Shown here: piece after piece, positions 45,443 through 54,143 of the stretch
How positions within the stretch are numbered: the stretch's first letter is position 1
Layout: every line of letters begins with the position of its first letter
Origin: Arthrobacter globiformis
GTDB lineage: Bacteria; Actinomycetota; Actinomycetes; Actinomycetales; Micrococcaceae
Direction of reading: 5' to 3'
DNA: 64,000 bases
NCBI RefSeq assembly: GCF_030817195.1
Contig: NZ_JAUSYZ010000001.1
Coordinates: 310,001 to 374,000 of the forward strand
Position numbers and translations under genes: made by a program
The notes under the pieces: model-generated
The model's input: only the letters and a program-made list of their open reading frames with translations
What the model was told of the DNA's origin: nothing
The model's database searches: none

Positions 45443-46771
45443 CTAGGCTTCCTTGACCTTCAGGGGTTCGATCTTGCCCATGATGAACAGGTAGTTGGCG
45501 GCGCCGACCAGCGACACTGCGCCGATTACCGCGAGCGGCGCGACGAACGATCCCGTCTGGTCCACCAGCACGCCGATCAGGATCGGGGTGAAGATACCGG
45601 CCAGGTTTGAGGCGAAGTTCTGCAGGCCGCCGATGGAACCCACGTGGCGGGAGCTGGGGGCGACGTCGGCCGGCAGCGACCAGATGCCGGTGGCGGCCAC
45701 GGTCAGGCTGGAGTAGGCCACGGACAGAAGGGCGAGGGCCATCCAGGCTTCGGGCACCAGCGCGGCGAACATGATGACCGAGCCGCCGGCCAGGCCGCCG
45801 GCGATGGCGGTCTTGCGGACCTTGGTCACGGATGCGCCCGCCCGGACTGCGCGGTCGGCCAGGTATCCGCCAAGCCAGCCGCACAGCACGGCGCAGATGC
45901 CCGGGATGGCGCCAAAGAAGCCCAGCTTCAGGAGGTCGAAGCCGCGTTCCTTCACGAGGTAGCTGGGGAAGAACGTGATGAAGAAGTAGATGGCGCTGTT
46001 CAGGCAGAAGAAGCCGAACATCATGCTGAGCACCGTGCGGTACTTGAAGAGGGACCGCCACGGGAGCTTGGCAGCACCGGCATCATCGCTGGCTTCGCCG
46101 CGGGCGCCGCCTTCGCGGATGTAGTCCACCTCGGCGGTGTTGGCGCCCCGGTGCTCCTCGGGGCTGCGGTAGTACTTCCACCAGACGGCAGCCCAGATAA
46201 TGCCAGCGACACCGATGATGATGAACACCGCGTGCCAGGAGGTAAGGGCAACGATCAGGGTGACGATGGGCAGTGCGATGACGGCGCCGACCCGCGAACC
46301 GGAGTCCCAGATGCTGGTGGCGAAGGCACGCTCCCGGACCGGGAACCAGGTGGCCACCACCTTGGCGGCCGTGCTGGGTGCCGGGCTCTCGCCGACGCCC
46401 AGCAGGAACCTGGCCGCGAACAGCGACCAAAAGCTGGATGCGGCGGCCGTGACCATGGTGAAGGCGGACCACCAGACCGCCGCCAGGGAGAATGAGCGGC
46501 GGGGACCCACCTTGTCCACGTACCAGCCGGCCGCGAGCTGGCAGAAGTCGTAGGCCCAGAAGAAGGCGGCGAAGATGAGCCCCTGCTGGGTGGCGGTGAG
46601 CTCAAAGTCCTTGCCCATGAACGGCAGGGCCACGCTGAGGCTTGAGCGGTCGAGGTAGTTGATGCTGAGGCCGATAAAGGCGAGCCAGATGATGACCCAG
46701 CGCTTTCGGGTCATCAGGCGGGGTGGCGTGGCGGATGATGTGGCGGCGGTCTTGCTTCCGAGCGCAGTCAT
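45443..46771 (-). CDS. MFS transporter, ACS family (sugar-acid importer)
   Basis: This 442-aa twelve-helix major facilitator of the anion:cation symporter family has the start-of-family motif SINYLDRSSLSVALPFM and 'FLLGVGESPAPSTAAKVVAT'. Members import hexuronates, galactonate, glucarate and similar acids. ATG 46771 has AAGGAG 6 bp upstream; longer in-frame readings do not. It is divergent from a GntR regulator and shares a repeated operator candidate with the sugar-acid enzyme operon at 47901-51999, so it probably feeds that pathway. Confidence 0.88.
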   Translation of the reverse strand: MTALGSKTAATSSATPPRLMTRKRWVIIWLAFIGLSINYLDRSSLSVALPFMGKDFELTATQQGLIFAAFFWAYDFCQLAAGWYVDKVGPRRSFSLAAVWWSAFTMVTAAASSFWSLFAARFLLGVGESPAPSTAAKVVATWFPVRERAFATSIWDSGSRVGAVIALPIVTLIVALTSWHAVFIIIGVAGIIWAAVWWKYYRSPEEHRGANTAEVDYIREGGARGEASDDAGAAKLPWRSLFKYRTVLSMMFGFFCLNSAIYFFITFFPSYLVKERGFDLLKLGFFGAIPGICAVLCGWLGGYLADRAVRAGASVTKVRKTAIAGGLAGGSVIMFAALVPEAWMALALLSVAYSSLTVAATGIWSLPADVAPSSRHVGSIGGLQNFASNLAGIFTPILIGVLVDQTGSFVAPLAVIGAVSLVGAANYLFIMGKIEPLKVKEA

Positions 46772-46852
46772 GCGGTCTCCTTCGACGTGAACATGGCTTC
46801 GGGTGCTTTGGGCACCGGCGGTAGGGGAAGACGCCGAAGAGATCGGCGCCAA

Positions 46853-46882
46853 AATCATATAGGAATCTGGTTAATCATATAG
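46853..46882. promoter_or_regulatory. GntR operator candidate, MFS / gntR intergenic copy
   Basis: AATCATATAG occurs twice here as a direct repeat (46853-46862 and 46873-46882), and TCATATAGGAATC (46855-46867) is repeated exactly at 47856-47868 upstream of the dehydratase operon. It lies 80-110 bp upstream of both divergent genes. Confidence 0.7.
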
Positions 46883-46996
46883 ATCATGCGCCACGGATCA
46901 AGGGGCAGTCGAAAAAAGTTTGCCCGGAGGTGCCGGAGTGCGTGGCTTATGATTCCCCCAGCGACTCCAGTCAGACCAGAATCAAGAGGTAACCGC

Positions 46997-47719
46997 GTGC
47001 CACCACGTCAATCGTCCGATACTTCCCGTGGAAAGGCTGCCGTCAGCGACGTCTACGCGTCCATGCGTGCGGCCATTCTCGAGGGCGAAATGGCCCCGGG
47101 CGCGCGCATCAACATCGACGCGGTCTCGCGCAGCCTCGGCGTCTCCCAGACGCCCGTGCGCGAGGTTCTCCAGCGCCTGGAGGGCGACAACCTGGTGGTC
47201 TACAGCCCCGGCCGCGGGTACAGCACCACGCCGCTGCTGGGCCTGGCCGAGCTGCGCTCGCTGTTTGAGTTCCGGCTGCTCGTGGAGCCCTGGGCTGCCC
47301 GGGCCGCCGCCGTCGACCGGCTGGCCAATCCGGCGGGCGCGCTGGGGAAGGAGCTCGCCGGTTTCAGGAAGACCATGAAGGTCACCAAGGACCTGCGCCA
47401 GGACCTCGTGGCGCACGACACCCGCTTCCACGACACCATCCTGGCTGCCTCGGGGAATCCCGTAGTCCGGCATGCGTTCGCGCAGACCCACTGCCACCTC
47501 CATACCTTCCGGCTTTATCCGGCCGACGTGGATGGCGCCATCACCGTAGCGGAGCATTCTGCCGTCACGGATGCCATCGAGGCCTGTGACCCTGAGGGGG
47601 CAGAGGCTGCCATGACCCGCCACATCCGCAACTCCTTCGACAGATTCGCCCAGGCCTTCGAGGGCGAGCTGGCCCCGCTGGAGGAGGTCGGCCCGCCCGG
47701 GAAGCGGATCATCAAATAA
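46997..47719 (+). CDS. GntR-family transcriptional regulator (FCD subfamily)
   Basis: This 240-aa regulator has an N-terminal winged helix-turn-helix ('INIDAVSRSLGVSQTPVREV', then LQRLEGDNLV) and a C-terminal FCD helical domain with metal/ligand residues in 'HDTRFHDTILAASGNP' and 'HCHLH'. GTG 46997 has AGAGG 7 bp upstream. It is flanked by a sugar-acid importer and a sugar-acid enzyme operon that carry the same operator-like sequence, so it very likely controls both in response to the acid or an intermediate. Confidence 0.88.
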   Translation: MPPRQSSDTSRGKAAVSDVYASMRAAILEGEMAPGARINIDAVSRSLGVSQTPVREVLQRLEGDNLVVYSPGRGYSTTPLLGLAELRSLFEFRLLVEPWAARAAAVDRLANPAGALGKELAGFRKTMKVTKDLRQDLVAHDTRFHDTILAASGNPVVRHAFAQTHCHLHTFRLYPADVDGAITVAEHSAVTDAIEACDPEGAEAAMTRHIRNSFDRFAQAFEGELAPLEEVGPPGKRIIK

Positions 47720-47745
47720 GCAGACCGGAACGGTTCGACGGGCAG

Positions 47746-47773
47746 ACCCCGGCCATTGAGGCCGGGGTTTTTT
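47746..47773 (+). terminator. Rho-independent terminator after the gntR gene
   Basis: CCCCGGCC (47747-47754) and GGCCGGGG (47760-47767) form an 8-bp stem with a five-base loop, followed by six T residues. It separates regulator transcription from the downstream enzyme operon, which must therefore have its own promoter near 47837-47868. Confidence 0.85.
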
Positions 47774-47836
47774 CGTACCCGGATGAGGGCGGCTCGGGAT
47801 CCCCGCGCTGGAAGGGGCTTGATCTGGATCACAGCT

Positions 47837-47868
47837 CCTATATGATTATCAGAATTCATATAGGAATC
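47837..47868. promoter_or_regulatory. GntR operator candidate upstream of the dehydratase operon
   Basis: CCTATATGA (47837-47845) and TCATATAGG (47856-47864) are perfect inverted repeats 10 bp apart, and TCATATAGGAATC (47856-47868) is identical to a sequence in the MFS/gntR intergenic region. The pair lies 33-64 bp before the dehydratase start, a position suited to repression. Confidence 0.75.
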
Positions 47869-47900
47869 GCCCAGTCCACACCGACCTGAAAGAAACATCC

Positions 47901-49247
47901 ATGCCTTTCATCACCTCCATCAGCACCCAGGACGTCCGGTTCCCCACGTCCCTGGAGCTTGACGGCTCCGACGCGGTCAACGTTGACCCCGATTACTCCG
48001 CCGCCTACGTCGTCATCCGCACCGACGCGGGCGACGAAGGCCACGGCTTCGTCTTCAGCTGCGGCCGCGGCAACGAAATCCTCACCGCCGCCATCGACGC
48101 CTACGCCCGCCTCCTGGTCGGCCGGGACATCGACGAACTGATTTATGACTTCGGGGGCGCCTCCAAGCGCCTGATCCACGACTCCCAGCTGCGTTGGCTG
48201 GGCCCCGAGAAGGGCGTGACGCAGATGGCCTGCGGTGCCCTGGTCAGTGCCCTCTGGGACATCCGGGCCCGGCGCGAGAACAAGCCCTTGTGGCTCCTGC
48301 TCAGCGAAATGAGCCCGGAAGAGCTGGTGAGCGCCGTCGACTTCACCCATATCCGCGACGCCCTCAGCCCCGAGGAAGCGCTGGAGATCCTGCGTGCCGG
48401 CCAGGACGGCAAGGCCGCCCGGATTGCCGCACTCAAGGCGGACGGGTTCCCGGCCTACACCACCTCGCCCGGCTGGCTCGGCTACAGCGACGAGAAGCTG
48501 GTGCGGCTGAGCAGGGAGGCCGCCGCCGAGGGCTTCTCCATGATCAAGCTCAAAGTGGGCGGCGACATCAACGACGACCGCCGCCGCATGGCCCTTGCCC
48601 GCGAGGCTGTCGGCGACCTGCCCATCGCGATTGATGCCAACCAGCGGTGGGAAGTCTCCGAGGCAATCGACTGGGTCAACGAGCTCGCCGAATTCAACCC
48701 CTACTGGATCGAAGAGCCCACCAGCACTGATGACATCCTGGGCCACGCCGACATTCGAAAGGGCGTCGCGCCTGTCCGGGTGGCCACCGGTGAGGCCGTG
48801 GCCAGCCGCATCGTGTTCAAGCAGCTACTGCAGGCGGGGGCAATCGATGTCCTGCAGCTCGATTCCACCCGCGTGGGCGGCGTCAACGAGAACATCGCCA
48901 ACCTCCTGCTCGCGGCCAAGTTCGGCGTCCCGGTCTGCCCGCACGCCGGTGGTGTGGGCCTGTGCGAACTGGTCCAGCACTTCTCCTTCTTCGACTATGC
49001 AGTGGTCAGCGGCAGCCAGGAGGGCCGCATGATCGAATACGTCGACCACCTGCACGAGCACTTCGCCGAGCCTGTCCGGATCGTCGGCGGGCGCTACGCC
49101 GCGCCGGTCCTTCCGGGGACGGGGGCCGAGATGTTGAGCGCCTCCCGCTCCCGCTGGGAGTTCCCCGCAGGCTCCGGCTGGCAGGAAGTGGGCAGCCGGG
49201 CCGCCGTTACGGGCGCAAGCCTCGCTCCCGCAGGGGCCGCCCGATGA
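47901..49247 (+). CDS. L-fuconate / D-arabinonate-type dehydratase (enolase superfamily)
   Basis: This 448-aa sugar-acid dehydratase has GFSMIKLKVGG (KxK base), IDANQRW, WIEEPTSTDDI and ATGEAVASRI metal/active-site blocks and PHAGGVGLCE near the end. The overall pattern is that of L-fuconate dehydratases (EC 4.2.1.68). It removes water to give a 2-keto-3-deoxy acid. Downstream partners are a ketoglutarate-semialdehyde-type dehydrogenase and an FAH-family protein, which together fit the oxidative pentonate route better than the fucose route, so D-arabinonate is a serious alternative substrate. Confidence 0.88.
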   Translation: MPFITSISTQDVRFPTSLELDGSDAVNVDPDYSAAYVVIRTDAGDEGHGFVFSCGRGNEILTAAIDAYARLLVGRDIDELIYDFGGASKRLIHDSQLRWLGPEKGVTQMACGALVSALWDIRARRENKPLWLLLSEMSPEELVSAVDFTHIRDALSPEEALEILRAGQDGKAARIAALKADGFPAYTTSPGWLGYSDEKLVRLSREAAAEGFSMIKLKVGGDINDDRRRMALAREAVGDLPIAIDANQRWEVSEAIDWVNELAEFNPYWIEEPTSTDDILGHADIRKGVAPVRVATGEAVASRIVFKQLLQAGAIDVLQLDSTRVGGVNENIANLLLAAKFGVPVCPHAGGVGLCELVQHFSFFDYAVVSGSQEGRMIEYVDHLHEHFAEPVRIVGGRYAAPVLPGTGAEMLSASRSRWEFPAGSGWQEVGSRAAVTGASLAPAGAAR

Positions 49248-50776
49248 CCGGCGCCGGCGCTGCGGTCATCGCGGCAGGAGCCACCACTGCCGAGGAGCTG
49301 AACGCAGCCGTCGAGGCCGCGCAATCCGCCTTCGAAAACGGCAGGACCGCGGATCCGGCCACCCGTGCCGGCTGGCTGGAGGCCGTGGCCGCCGGTTTGG
49401 AGCAGGATGCCGCAACACTGTTGGGGATTGCCGCCCGCGAAACCCACCTGGGCGTTCCGCGGCTCGAGGGGGAGCTCAAGCGCACGGTCTTCCAGCTCCG
49501 GCTCTTCGCGGCCGAGATCCTGCAGGGCGAGCACTTCGACGCCACGATCGACCACGCCGACCCCGACTGGGGCATGGGTCCCCGCCCGGACCTGCGGCGC
49601 TTCAACGTTCCGCTCGGCGTCGTGGGCGTCTTCGGTGCATCCAACTTTCCCTTCGCGTTCAGCGTGATGGGCGGCGACAGTGCGTCGGCGCTCGCCGCCG
49701 GCTGCAGCGTGGTGCACAAGGCGCACGACGGCCACCGCGAACTCGCGGTCCGCACCGCCGAAACGGTGACCTCCGCGCTGGAAGCTGCCGGGGCGCCGTC
49801 GGGCCTGTTCTCCCTGGTTTCCGGACGGCGGGCAGCGGAGGCGCTCTTGGACCATCCGCTGGTGAAAGCCGTCGGCTTCACGGGTTCGACGGCGGGCGGC
49901 CGGGCGCTGCTGGACCGCGCCGCCGCGCGGCCCGAACCCATCCCGTTCTTCGGTGAGCTCGGTGGCATCAACGCCGTTTTTGTCACGCCGAAGGCGTGGG
50001 CGGCCCGCCGCGAGGAGATCCTCACCGGCTATGCGGGCTCCTTCACACTCGGCATGGGCCAGTTCTGCACCAAGCCGGGGCTGCTGTTCGTTCCGGCCTG
50101 CGGGTCTGCCGCAGAGACTGCGGAGACCGGCCGTGTCCTGGCCAGTGCACTTGCGGATTTCACGCCGGCGCAGCTACTAAGCGAACGGCTGCATAGCGGC
50201 TACGGTGACGCGGTCCGCCGGCTCAACGGCAGCCACGGAGTGGACGTGCTGCTCGAGGGTGACTTCGCGGCAGCACCGGCGCCCACCGTCCTGCGCACCA
50301 CGGCCGATGCGGTGCGCGCAGATCCCGGCATCCTGCGGCAGGAAATGTTCGGCCCGGCCAGCCTGGTGGTCGAATACACTGACCAGGCTGAGCTTCCGGG
50401 CCTTGCCGAACTGCTCGAGGGGCAGCTCACCACCACGCTGCAGGCCGAGGAGGACGACGACGTCGCCGGGCTCGCCGCCCGGCTCACCGACATCAGCGGC
50501 CGGGTGCTGTGGAACGGCTGGCCCACCGGGGTCACCGTCAGTTACGCGCAGAACCACGGAGGCCCGTATCCGGCCGCGACGTTGGCCACCACCTCCGTGG
50601 GGACGGCCGCGATCCGGCGCTTCCTGCGGCCGGTGGCGTACCAGTCGTTCCCCGCCGCCCGTCTGCCGGAGCCGCTGCAGGACAGCAACCCCTGGAACGT
50701 GCCGCAGCGCGTGGACGGAGTCTGGCGCAGGCCAACTGACGCCGGTTCCGATTCGACGATCGGGGGCAGGCCGTGA
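49244..50776 (+). CDS. 2,5-dioxovalerate-type aldehyde dehydrogenase
   Basis: This 510-aa NADP-type aldehyde dehydrogenase is of the same class as that at 10246-11874: FGASNFPFAFSVMGGD for cofactor binding, FTGSTAGGRALL, catalytic Glu in GELGGIN and nucleophile Cys in GMGQFCTKPG. ATG 49244 overlaps the dehydratase stop by four bases and its own stop overlaps the next start. In the pathway it would oxidise the semialdehyde made by the preceding dehydratase steps to 2-oxoglutarate. Confidence 0.88.
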   Translation: MTGAGAAVIAAGATTAEELNAAVEAAQSAFENGRTADPATRAGWLEAVAAGLEQDAATLLGIAARETHLGVPRLEGELKRTVFQLRLFAAEILQGEHFDATIDHADPDWGMGPRPDLRRFNVPLGVVGVFGASNFPFAFSVMGGDSASALAAGCSVVHKAHDGHRELAVRTAETVTSALEAAGAPSGLFSLVSGRRAAEALLDHPLVKAVGFTGSTAGGRALLDRAAARPEPIPFFGELGGINAVFVTPKAWAARREEILTGYAGSFTLGMGQFCTKPGLLFVPACGSAAETAETGRVLASALADFTPAQLLSERLHSGYGDAVRRLNGSHGVDVLLEGDFAAAPAPTVLRTTADAVRADPGILRQEMFGPASLVVEYTDQAELPGLAELLEGQLTTTLQAEEDDDVAGLAARLTDISGRVLWNGWPTGVTVSYAQNHGGPYPAATLATTSVGTAAIRRFLRPVAYQSFPAARLPEPLQDSNPWNVPQRVDGVWRRPTDAGSDSTIGGRP

Positions 50777-51999
50777 CCGCTCCGCTAATTCCCGGGAGTT
50801 CCGTTCCGCCGGTGAGCTCTGTCCTTCCGGATGACGCTGACCAGGCGCTGCTGGTTGGCCGGATTTGGGACCCCGCCACCGGCGGTCCCCGGGTGGTGGC
50901 TCTCAGCGGGGACTCCGCCGTCGACCTGACGCGCCTCGCCGGCACCGTCTCGGAACTGCTCGAACTGCCTGATCCGGCCGCGGCAGTCCGTGCGGCGCTC
51001 CTTGACCCGGCACTGGGGGTGCAGCGGTGGGCGACGGCCGACGTCGTCGCCGCCTCGCTGGCGGGCGACACAGCCATGCCGCACCTGCTCGCCCCGGTTG
51101 ACCTGCAGGTCATCAAGGCCTGCGGCGTGACGTTTGTGGACAGCATGATCGAGCGTGTGATCGAGGAACGGTGCGCTGGCGACGCCGGCAGGGCGGCCGA
51201 GATGCGCGAACTTGTCGGGAAGGCCCTCGGCGGCAGCATCGCCATGGTCCGGCCAGGGTCCCCGGAGGCGGCCGGGGCCAAGCGCGTCCTGATTGCCGAG
51301 GGGCTCTGGTCGCAATACCTCGAGGTGGGCATCGGACCGGATCCGGAGGTGTTCACGAAGGCGCCGGTACTGTCCTCGGTAGGCTTGGGCGCCGGCGTCG
51401 GGATTCCGCGGTTCTCCGCCTGGAACAATCCGGAGCCGGAACTGGTGCTGATCGTCACCTCCCGCGGCGAGGTGGTGGGCGCGACGCTGGGCAACGACGT
51501 CAACCTGCGCGACGTGGAGGGCCGCAGCGCCCTGCTGCTGGGCAAGGCCAAGGACAACAACGCATCCAGCGCCCTGGGGCCGCTGATCCGGCTCTTCGAC
51601 GGCAGCTTCACGCTGGACACCCTCCGCGAGGAGGAGATCCTGCTGCGCGTCGAAGGCCCGGACGGGTACCTGCTCGAGGGGCGGAACACGCTGGCGAGGA
51701 TCAGCAGGCCCTTCGAGGAGCTCGTGGCGGCCACCCGCGGCAGGCACCACCAGTATCCGGACGGCTTCGCACTGTTCACGGGCACGCTTTTCGCCCCGAC
51801 CCAGGACCGCGACGAGCCGGGGCAGGGGTTCACCCACAAGCACGGGGATTTGGTGACCATCCGAAGCCGCCACCTCGGTGCCCTGATCAACCGCGTGGGC
51901 GCGGCAGAGGAGCTCCCGGAGTGGGCCTTCGGCCTGCGGCAGCTGTTCGGCTACCTCGAGGTGCAGCGGCAGGCGGAGCTACGTCAGATGCAGGAGTAG
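50773..51999 (+). CDS. FAH-family protein, probable 2-keto-3-deoxy-acid dehydratase
   Basis: This 408-aa fumarylacetoacetate-hydrolase-fold protein is of the long AraD1/GguC-like type. The C-terminal FAH core has 'WNNPEPELVLIVTSRGEVVG', 'LGNDVNLRDVEG' and 'KAKDNNASSALGP', with acidic metal ligands. The first ~130 residues form an extra N-terminal domain. It starts at GTG in a four-base overlap with the dehydrogenase. Relatives dehydrate 2-keto-3-deoxypentonates or hydrolyse diketo acids; the neighbouring semialdehyde dehydrogenase favours the former. Its 3' end overlaps the convergent gene at 51984 by 16 bp. Confidence 0.82.
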   Translation: MTAPLIPGSSVPPVSSVLPDDADQALLVGRIWDPATGGPRVVALSGDSAVDLTRLAGTVSELLELPDPAAAVRAALLDPALGVQRWATADVVAASLAGDTAMPHLLAPVDLQVIKACGVTFVDSMIERVIEERCAGDAGRAAEMRELVGKALGGSIAMVRPGSPEAAGAKRVLIAEGLWSQYLEVGIGPDPEVFTKAPVLSSVGLGAGVGIPRFSAWNNPEPELVLIVTSRGEVVGATLGNDVNLRDVEGRSALLLGKAKDNNASSALGPLIRLFDGSFTLDTLREEEILLRVEGPDGYLLEGRNTLARISRPFEELVAATRGRHHQYPDGFALFTGTLFAPTQDRDEPGQGFTHKHGDLVTIRSRHLGALINRVGAAEELPEWAFGLRQLFGYLEVQRQAELRQMQE

Positions 52000-52784
52000 T
52001 CGTAATCGTAGCCGCCGGAGACGTACTGGGTGAGTGAGACACGGCCGCCGCCGGTCAGAGCGGCATTGGAGCAGTTGCGGGTGGCCGCGGTCAGGGTCCG
52101 TGCCCCGGCCAGCCAGCTGGGAAGCGTGAACAGCGGGCTGGCTGCGGGTACGGTACCGGCGATCTGGGACCACTGCGTGGCGGTGGAGTAGATGCCGGTC
52201 TTCGCGTTGATGCTGCTGAAGAAGGCGACCATCCCCTCCAGGTCTGCCCGGTTGGCCACCTTGTCGCCGGACCAGGAGTTTCCGGTTTCCACGTCCAGCC
52301 ACCAGGTGTAGGCGGAAGGGTTGCTGATGCCGCGGATGTACGCATCGTCGTAGGCCTTGGCCCAGCCATACATGTAGGAGCAGGCCGGACCGACGTCGTT
52401 CGCCTTACAGTCGCCGTAGGGGTTGAAGACGTTGGTGCCGGCATACGTGTTGCTGGTGGGCCACCAGCTGCCGGCCAGACCGGGGTTGGCGGTGTTGACG
52501 TACAGCTGCACCTTGGGCTGGGCCGTGCTGCCCGACGAGGACGCCGCCCATGTCAGCTGGGTGGCCAGGCACGGGTTCGTGGTGTTCGCGAGGCCGTTGT
52601 TGACCCCCACGATCCCGAAAGCCGGACCCTTCGGCAGCGCCCTGCCGCACTGGGGCCAGGAAACATCATTGCCGACTCCAGCGGCGGCGGCCTCGGCCGG
52701 GACGGCCTGAAGCATCAGCACAATGGTGACGGCCAGCGCCGGAAGCCACCGGAACCTGGACAGAACTGATCGAGTAGCGGACAT
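51984..52784 (-). CDS. Secreted GH25-like protein of unknown function
   Basis: This 266-aa exported protein has a signal peptide (hydrophobic run to AEAAAA, about 35 residues). The mature protein starts with GVGNDVSWPQCG and contains 'YTWWLDVETGNSW', 'GIYSTATQW' and 'LTQYVSGGYDYDYSC', the layout of a GH25 / DUF1906-like TIM barrel. Five cysteines may form disulfides outside the cell. ATG 52784 is spaced better from GAGGAAGG than the adjacent ATG 52787. Lytic activity on peptidoglycan is possible but unproven. Confidence 0.75.
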   Translation of the reverse strand: MSATRSVLSRFRWLPALAVTIVLMLQAVPAEAAAAGVGNDVSWPQCGRALPKGPAFGIVGVNNGLANTTNPCLATQLTWAASSSGSTAQPKVQLYVNTANPGLAGSWWPTSNTYAGTNVFNPYGDCKANDVGPACSYMYGWAKAYDDAYIRGISNPSAYTWWLDVETGNSWSGDKVANRADLEGMVAFFSSINAKTGIYSTATQWSQIAGTVPAASPLFTLPSWLAGARTLTAATRNCSNAALTGGGRVSLTQYVSGGYDYDYSCI

Positions 52785-52847
52785 CATCGGCCTTCCTCGG
52801 GGCGGTCAATAAAGAAGCAACCAGCATCCGTTCGAATCCCGGCCCGG

Positions 52848-54014
52848 TCAAGGGGTTGTCCAGCTGACGGGCAGCTCCTTGACTCCGTAAACGATGGTGC
52901 TGTCCATCCGTTCCAGGTGGGCTCCCGGCGTGAGGGCCAGTCCGGGGAACCGGTCCAGAACGGCCTGCAGCGCGATCCTGGCTTCGAGCCTGGCCAGCGG
53001 GGCACCGAGGCAGAAGTGGATGCCGTGACCGAAGGCGAGGTGCCGGTTTGGCGTCCGGCCGATGTCGAATCGTCCAGGATCGCGGAATTGGCGCTCATCG
53101 CGGTTGGCCGAACCGATCCAGGCCACCAGCGGGGCGCCGGCCGGGATCTGGACGTCGCCCACCGCGGTGTCAGCAGCTGTCACGCGGTACATCGACTGGA
53201 CGGGGGAGCGGTAGCGCAGCACCTCTTCGATGGCCTGGGGGAGCAGGGACGGCTCGGCGCGGAGCCGTTCCATAGTTCCCGGCGCTTCGGTGAAACTGAG
53301 GACGGCGTTGCCGATCAGGTTGGTGGTGGTTTCATTTCCTGCCACGAGGAGCAGGCTGCAGAAGCCCAGGAGCTCGGCCACGCTCAGCTTCTGGCCTTCG
53401 ATCTCGGCCATCAGCAGGTTGCTGATCAGATCGCTGCCGGGCTGGCGTCGGCGGTGTTCGATGAGGGTCAGGAAGTACTCGGTCATCTCCCGGTTGGTGG
53501 AGCTGTGGTCGGCGGTCCGGGGGCCAGCCTGCGTCTGGCTGACGATCACGTCGGACCAGTGCTTGAACCGGTCGCGGTCCCCGGCAGGGACTCCCATGAG
53601 CTCCGCGATCACGATCACCGGCAGCGGGTAGGCCAGCTCGTCGATGAGGTCGGCTGATCCTTTGGAAGCAATGCCGTCCAGCAGCCCGTCCGTCAGCGCC
53701 GAGATGCGGGGCGCCAGGGCCTCCACTGCCTTTGGCGTAAAGGCCTGCGTCACGAGGGAGCGCAATTGCCGGTGCCGGGGCGGATCGGCGGTGATCAGGC
53801 TTGCCGCGAACAGCTGGCCGGTCTCGGACGGATCGTCTCCTCCCATCCTTGAAGAGAACGTCCCGTGTTCAGAAAGTACCCGCTGGACGTCGTCGTACCG
53901 GAAGACATGCCAGCTTCCGGATTGCTCGTCGTGGAACACCGGAGCGGATTCCCGCATCCTTTCGTAATGCGGGAACGGGTCCAGCGAAGCCCGGTCGCTG
54001 CGCACGAAGTCCAT
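52848..54014 (-). CDS. Cytochrome P450
   Basis: This 388-aa soluble bacterial P450 has the oxygen-activation helix LLLVAGNETTTNLIG, the ExxR region in EEVLRYRSPVQSMYR, and the heme loop FGHGIHFCLGAPLARLEA with Cys335 as thiolate ligand. AGAGAGG precedes the ATG. It would hydroxylate a small hydrophobic substrate with electrons from a ferredoxin/reductase pair, none of which is encoded nearby. The substrate is unknown. Confidence 0.92.
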   Translation of the reverse strand: MDFVRSDRASLDPFPHYERMRESAPVFHDEQSGSWHVFRYDDVQRVLSEHGTFSSRMGGDDPSETGQLFAASLITADPPRHRQLRSLVTQAFTPKAVEALAPRISALTDGLLDGIASKGSADLIDELAYPLPVIVIAELMGVPAGDRDRFKHWSDVIVSQTQAGPRTADHSSTNREMTEYFLTLIEHRRRQPGSDLISNLLMAEIEGQKLSVAELLGFCSLLLVAGNETTTNLIGNAVLSFTEAPGTMERLRAEPSLLPQAIEEVLRYRSPVQSMYRVTAADTAVGDVQIPAGAPLVAWIGSANRDERQFRDPGRFDIGRTPNRHLAFGHGIHFCLGAPLARLEARIALQAVLDRFPGLALTPGAHLERMDSTIVYGVKELPVSWTTP

Positions 54015-54143
54015 GGCCGGCCTCTCTGCTCGGCCCGGCGCCCTTCCGGCATTGACCGGGGGCGTCCAGGCGGTGGGGCCAACAGGCCCGTAGGAGCCGA
54101 GTGTATTCCGGGAAGGCGCCCGCCGTCAGTAGCCTGGCAGGAC

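Noticed and set aside
43332..46061. A 909-codon open frame on the minus strand
   Set aside because: It runs antisense through putrescine oxidase and the stress-protein gene, has no family-like composition or ribosome-binding site, and is explained by high third-position GC of the real genes.
48962..49243. Longer start for the aldehyde dehydrogenase at 49244
   Set aside because: The extension lies within the dehydratase coding region out of frame and has no conserved character; ATG 49244 is coupled to the dehydratase stop.
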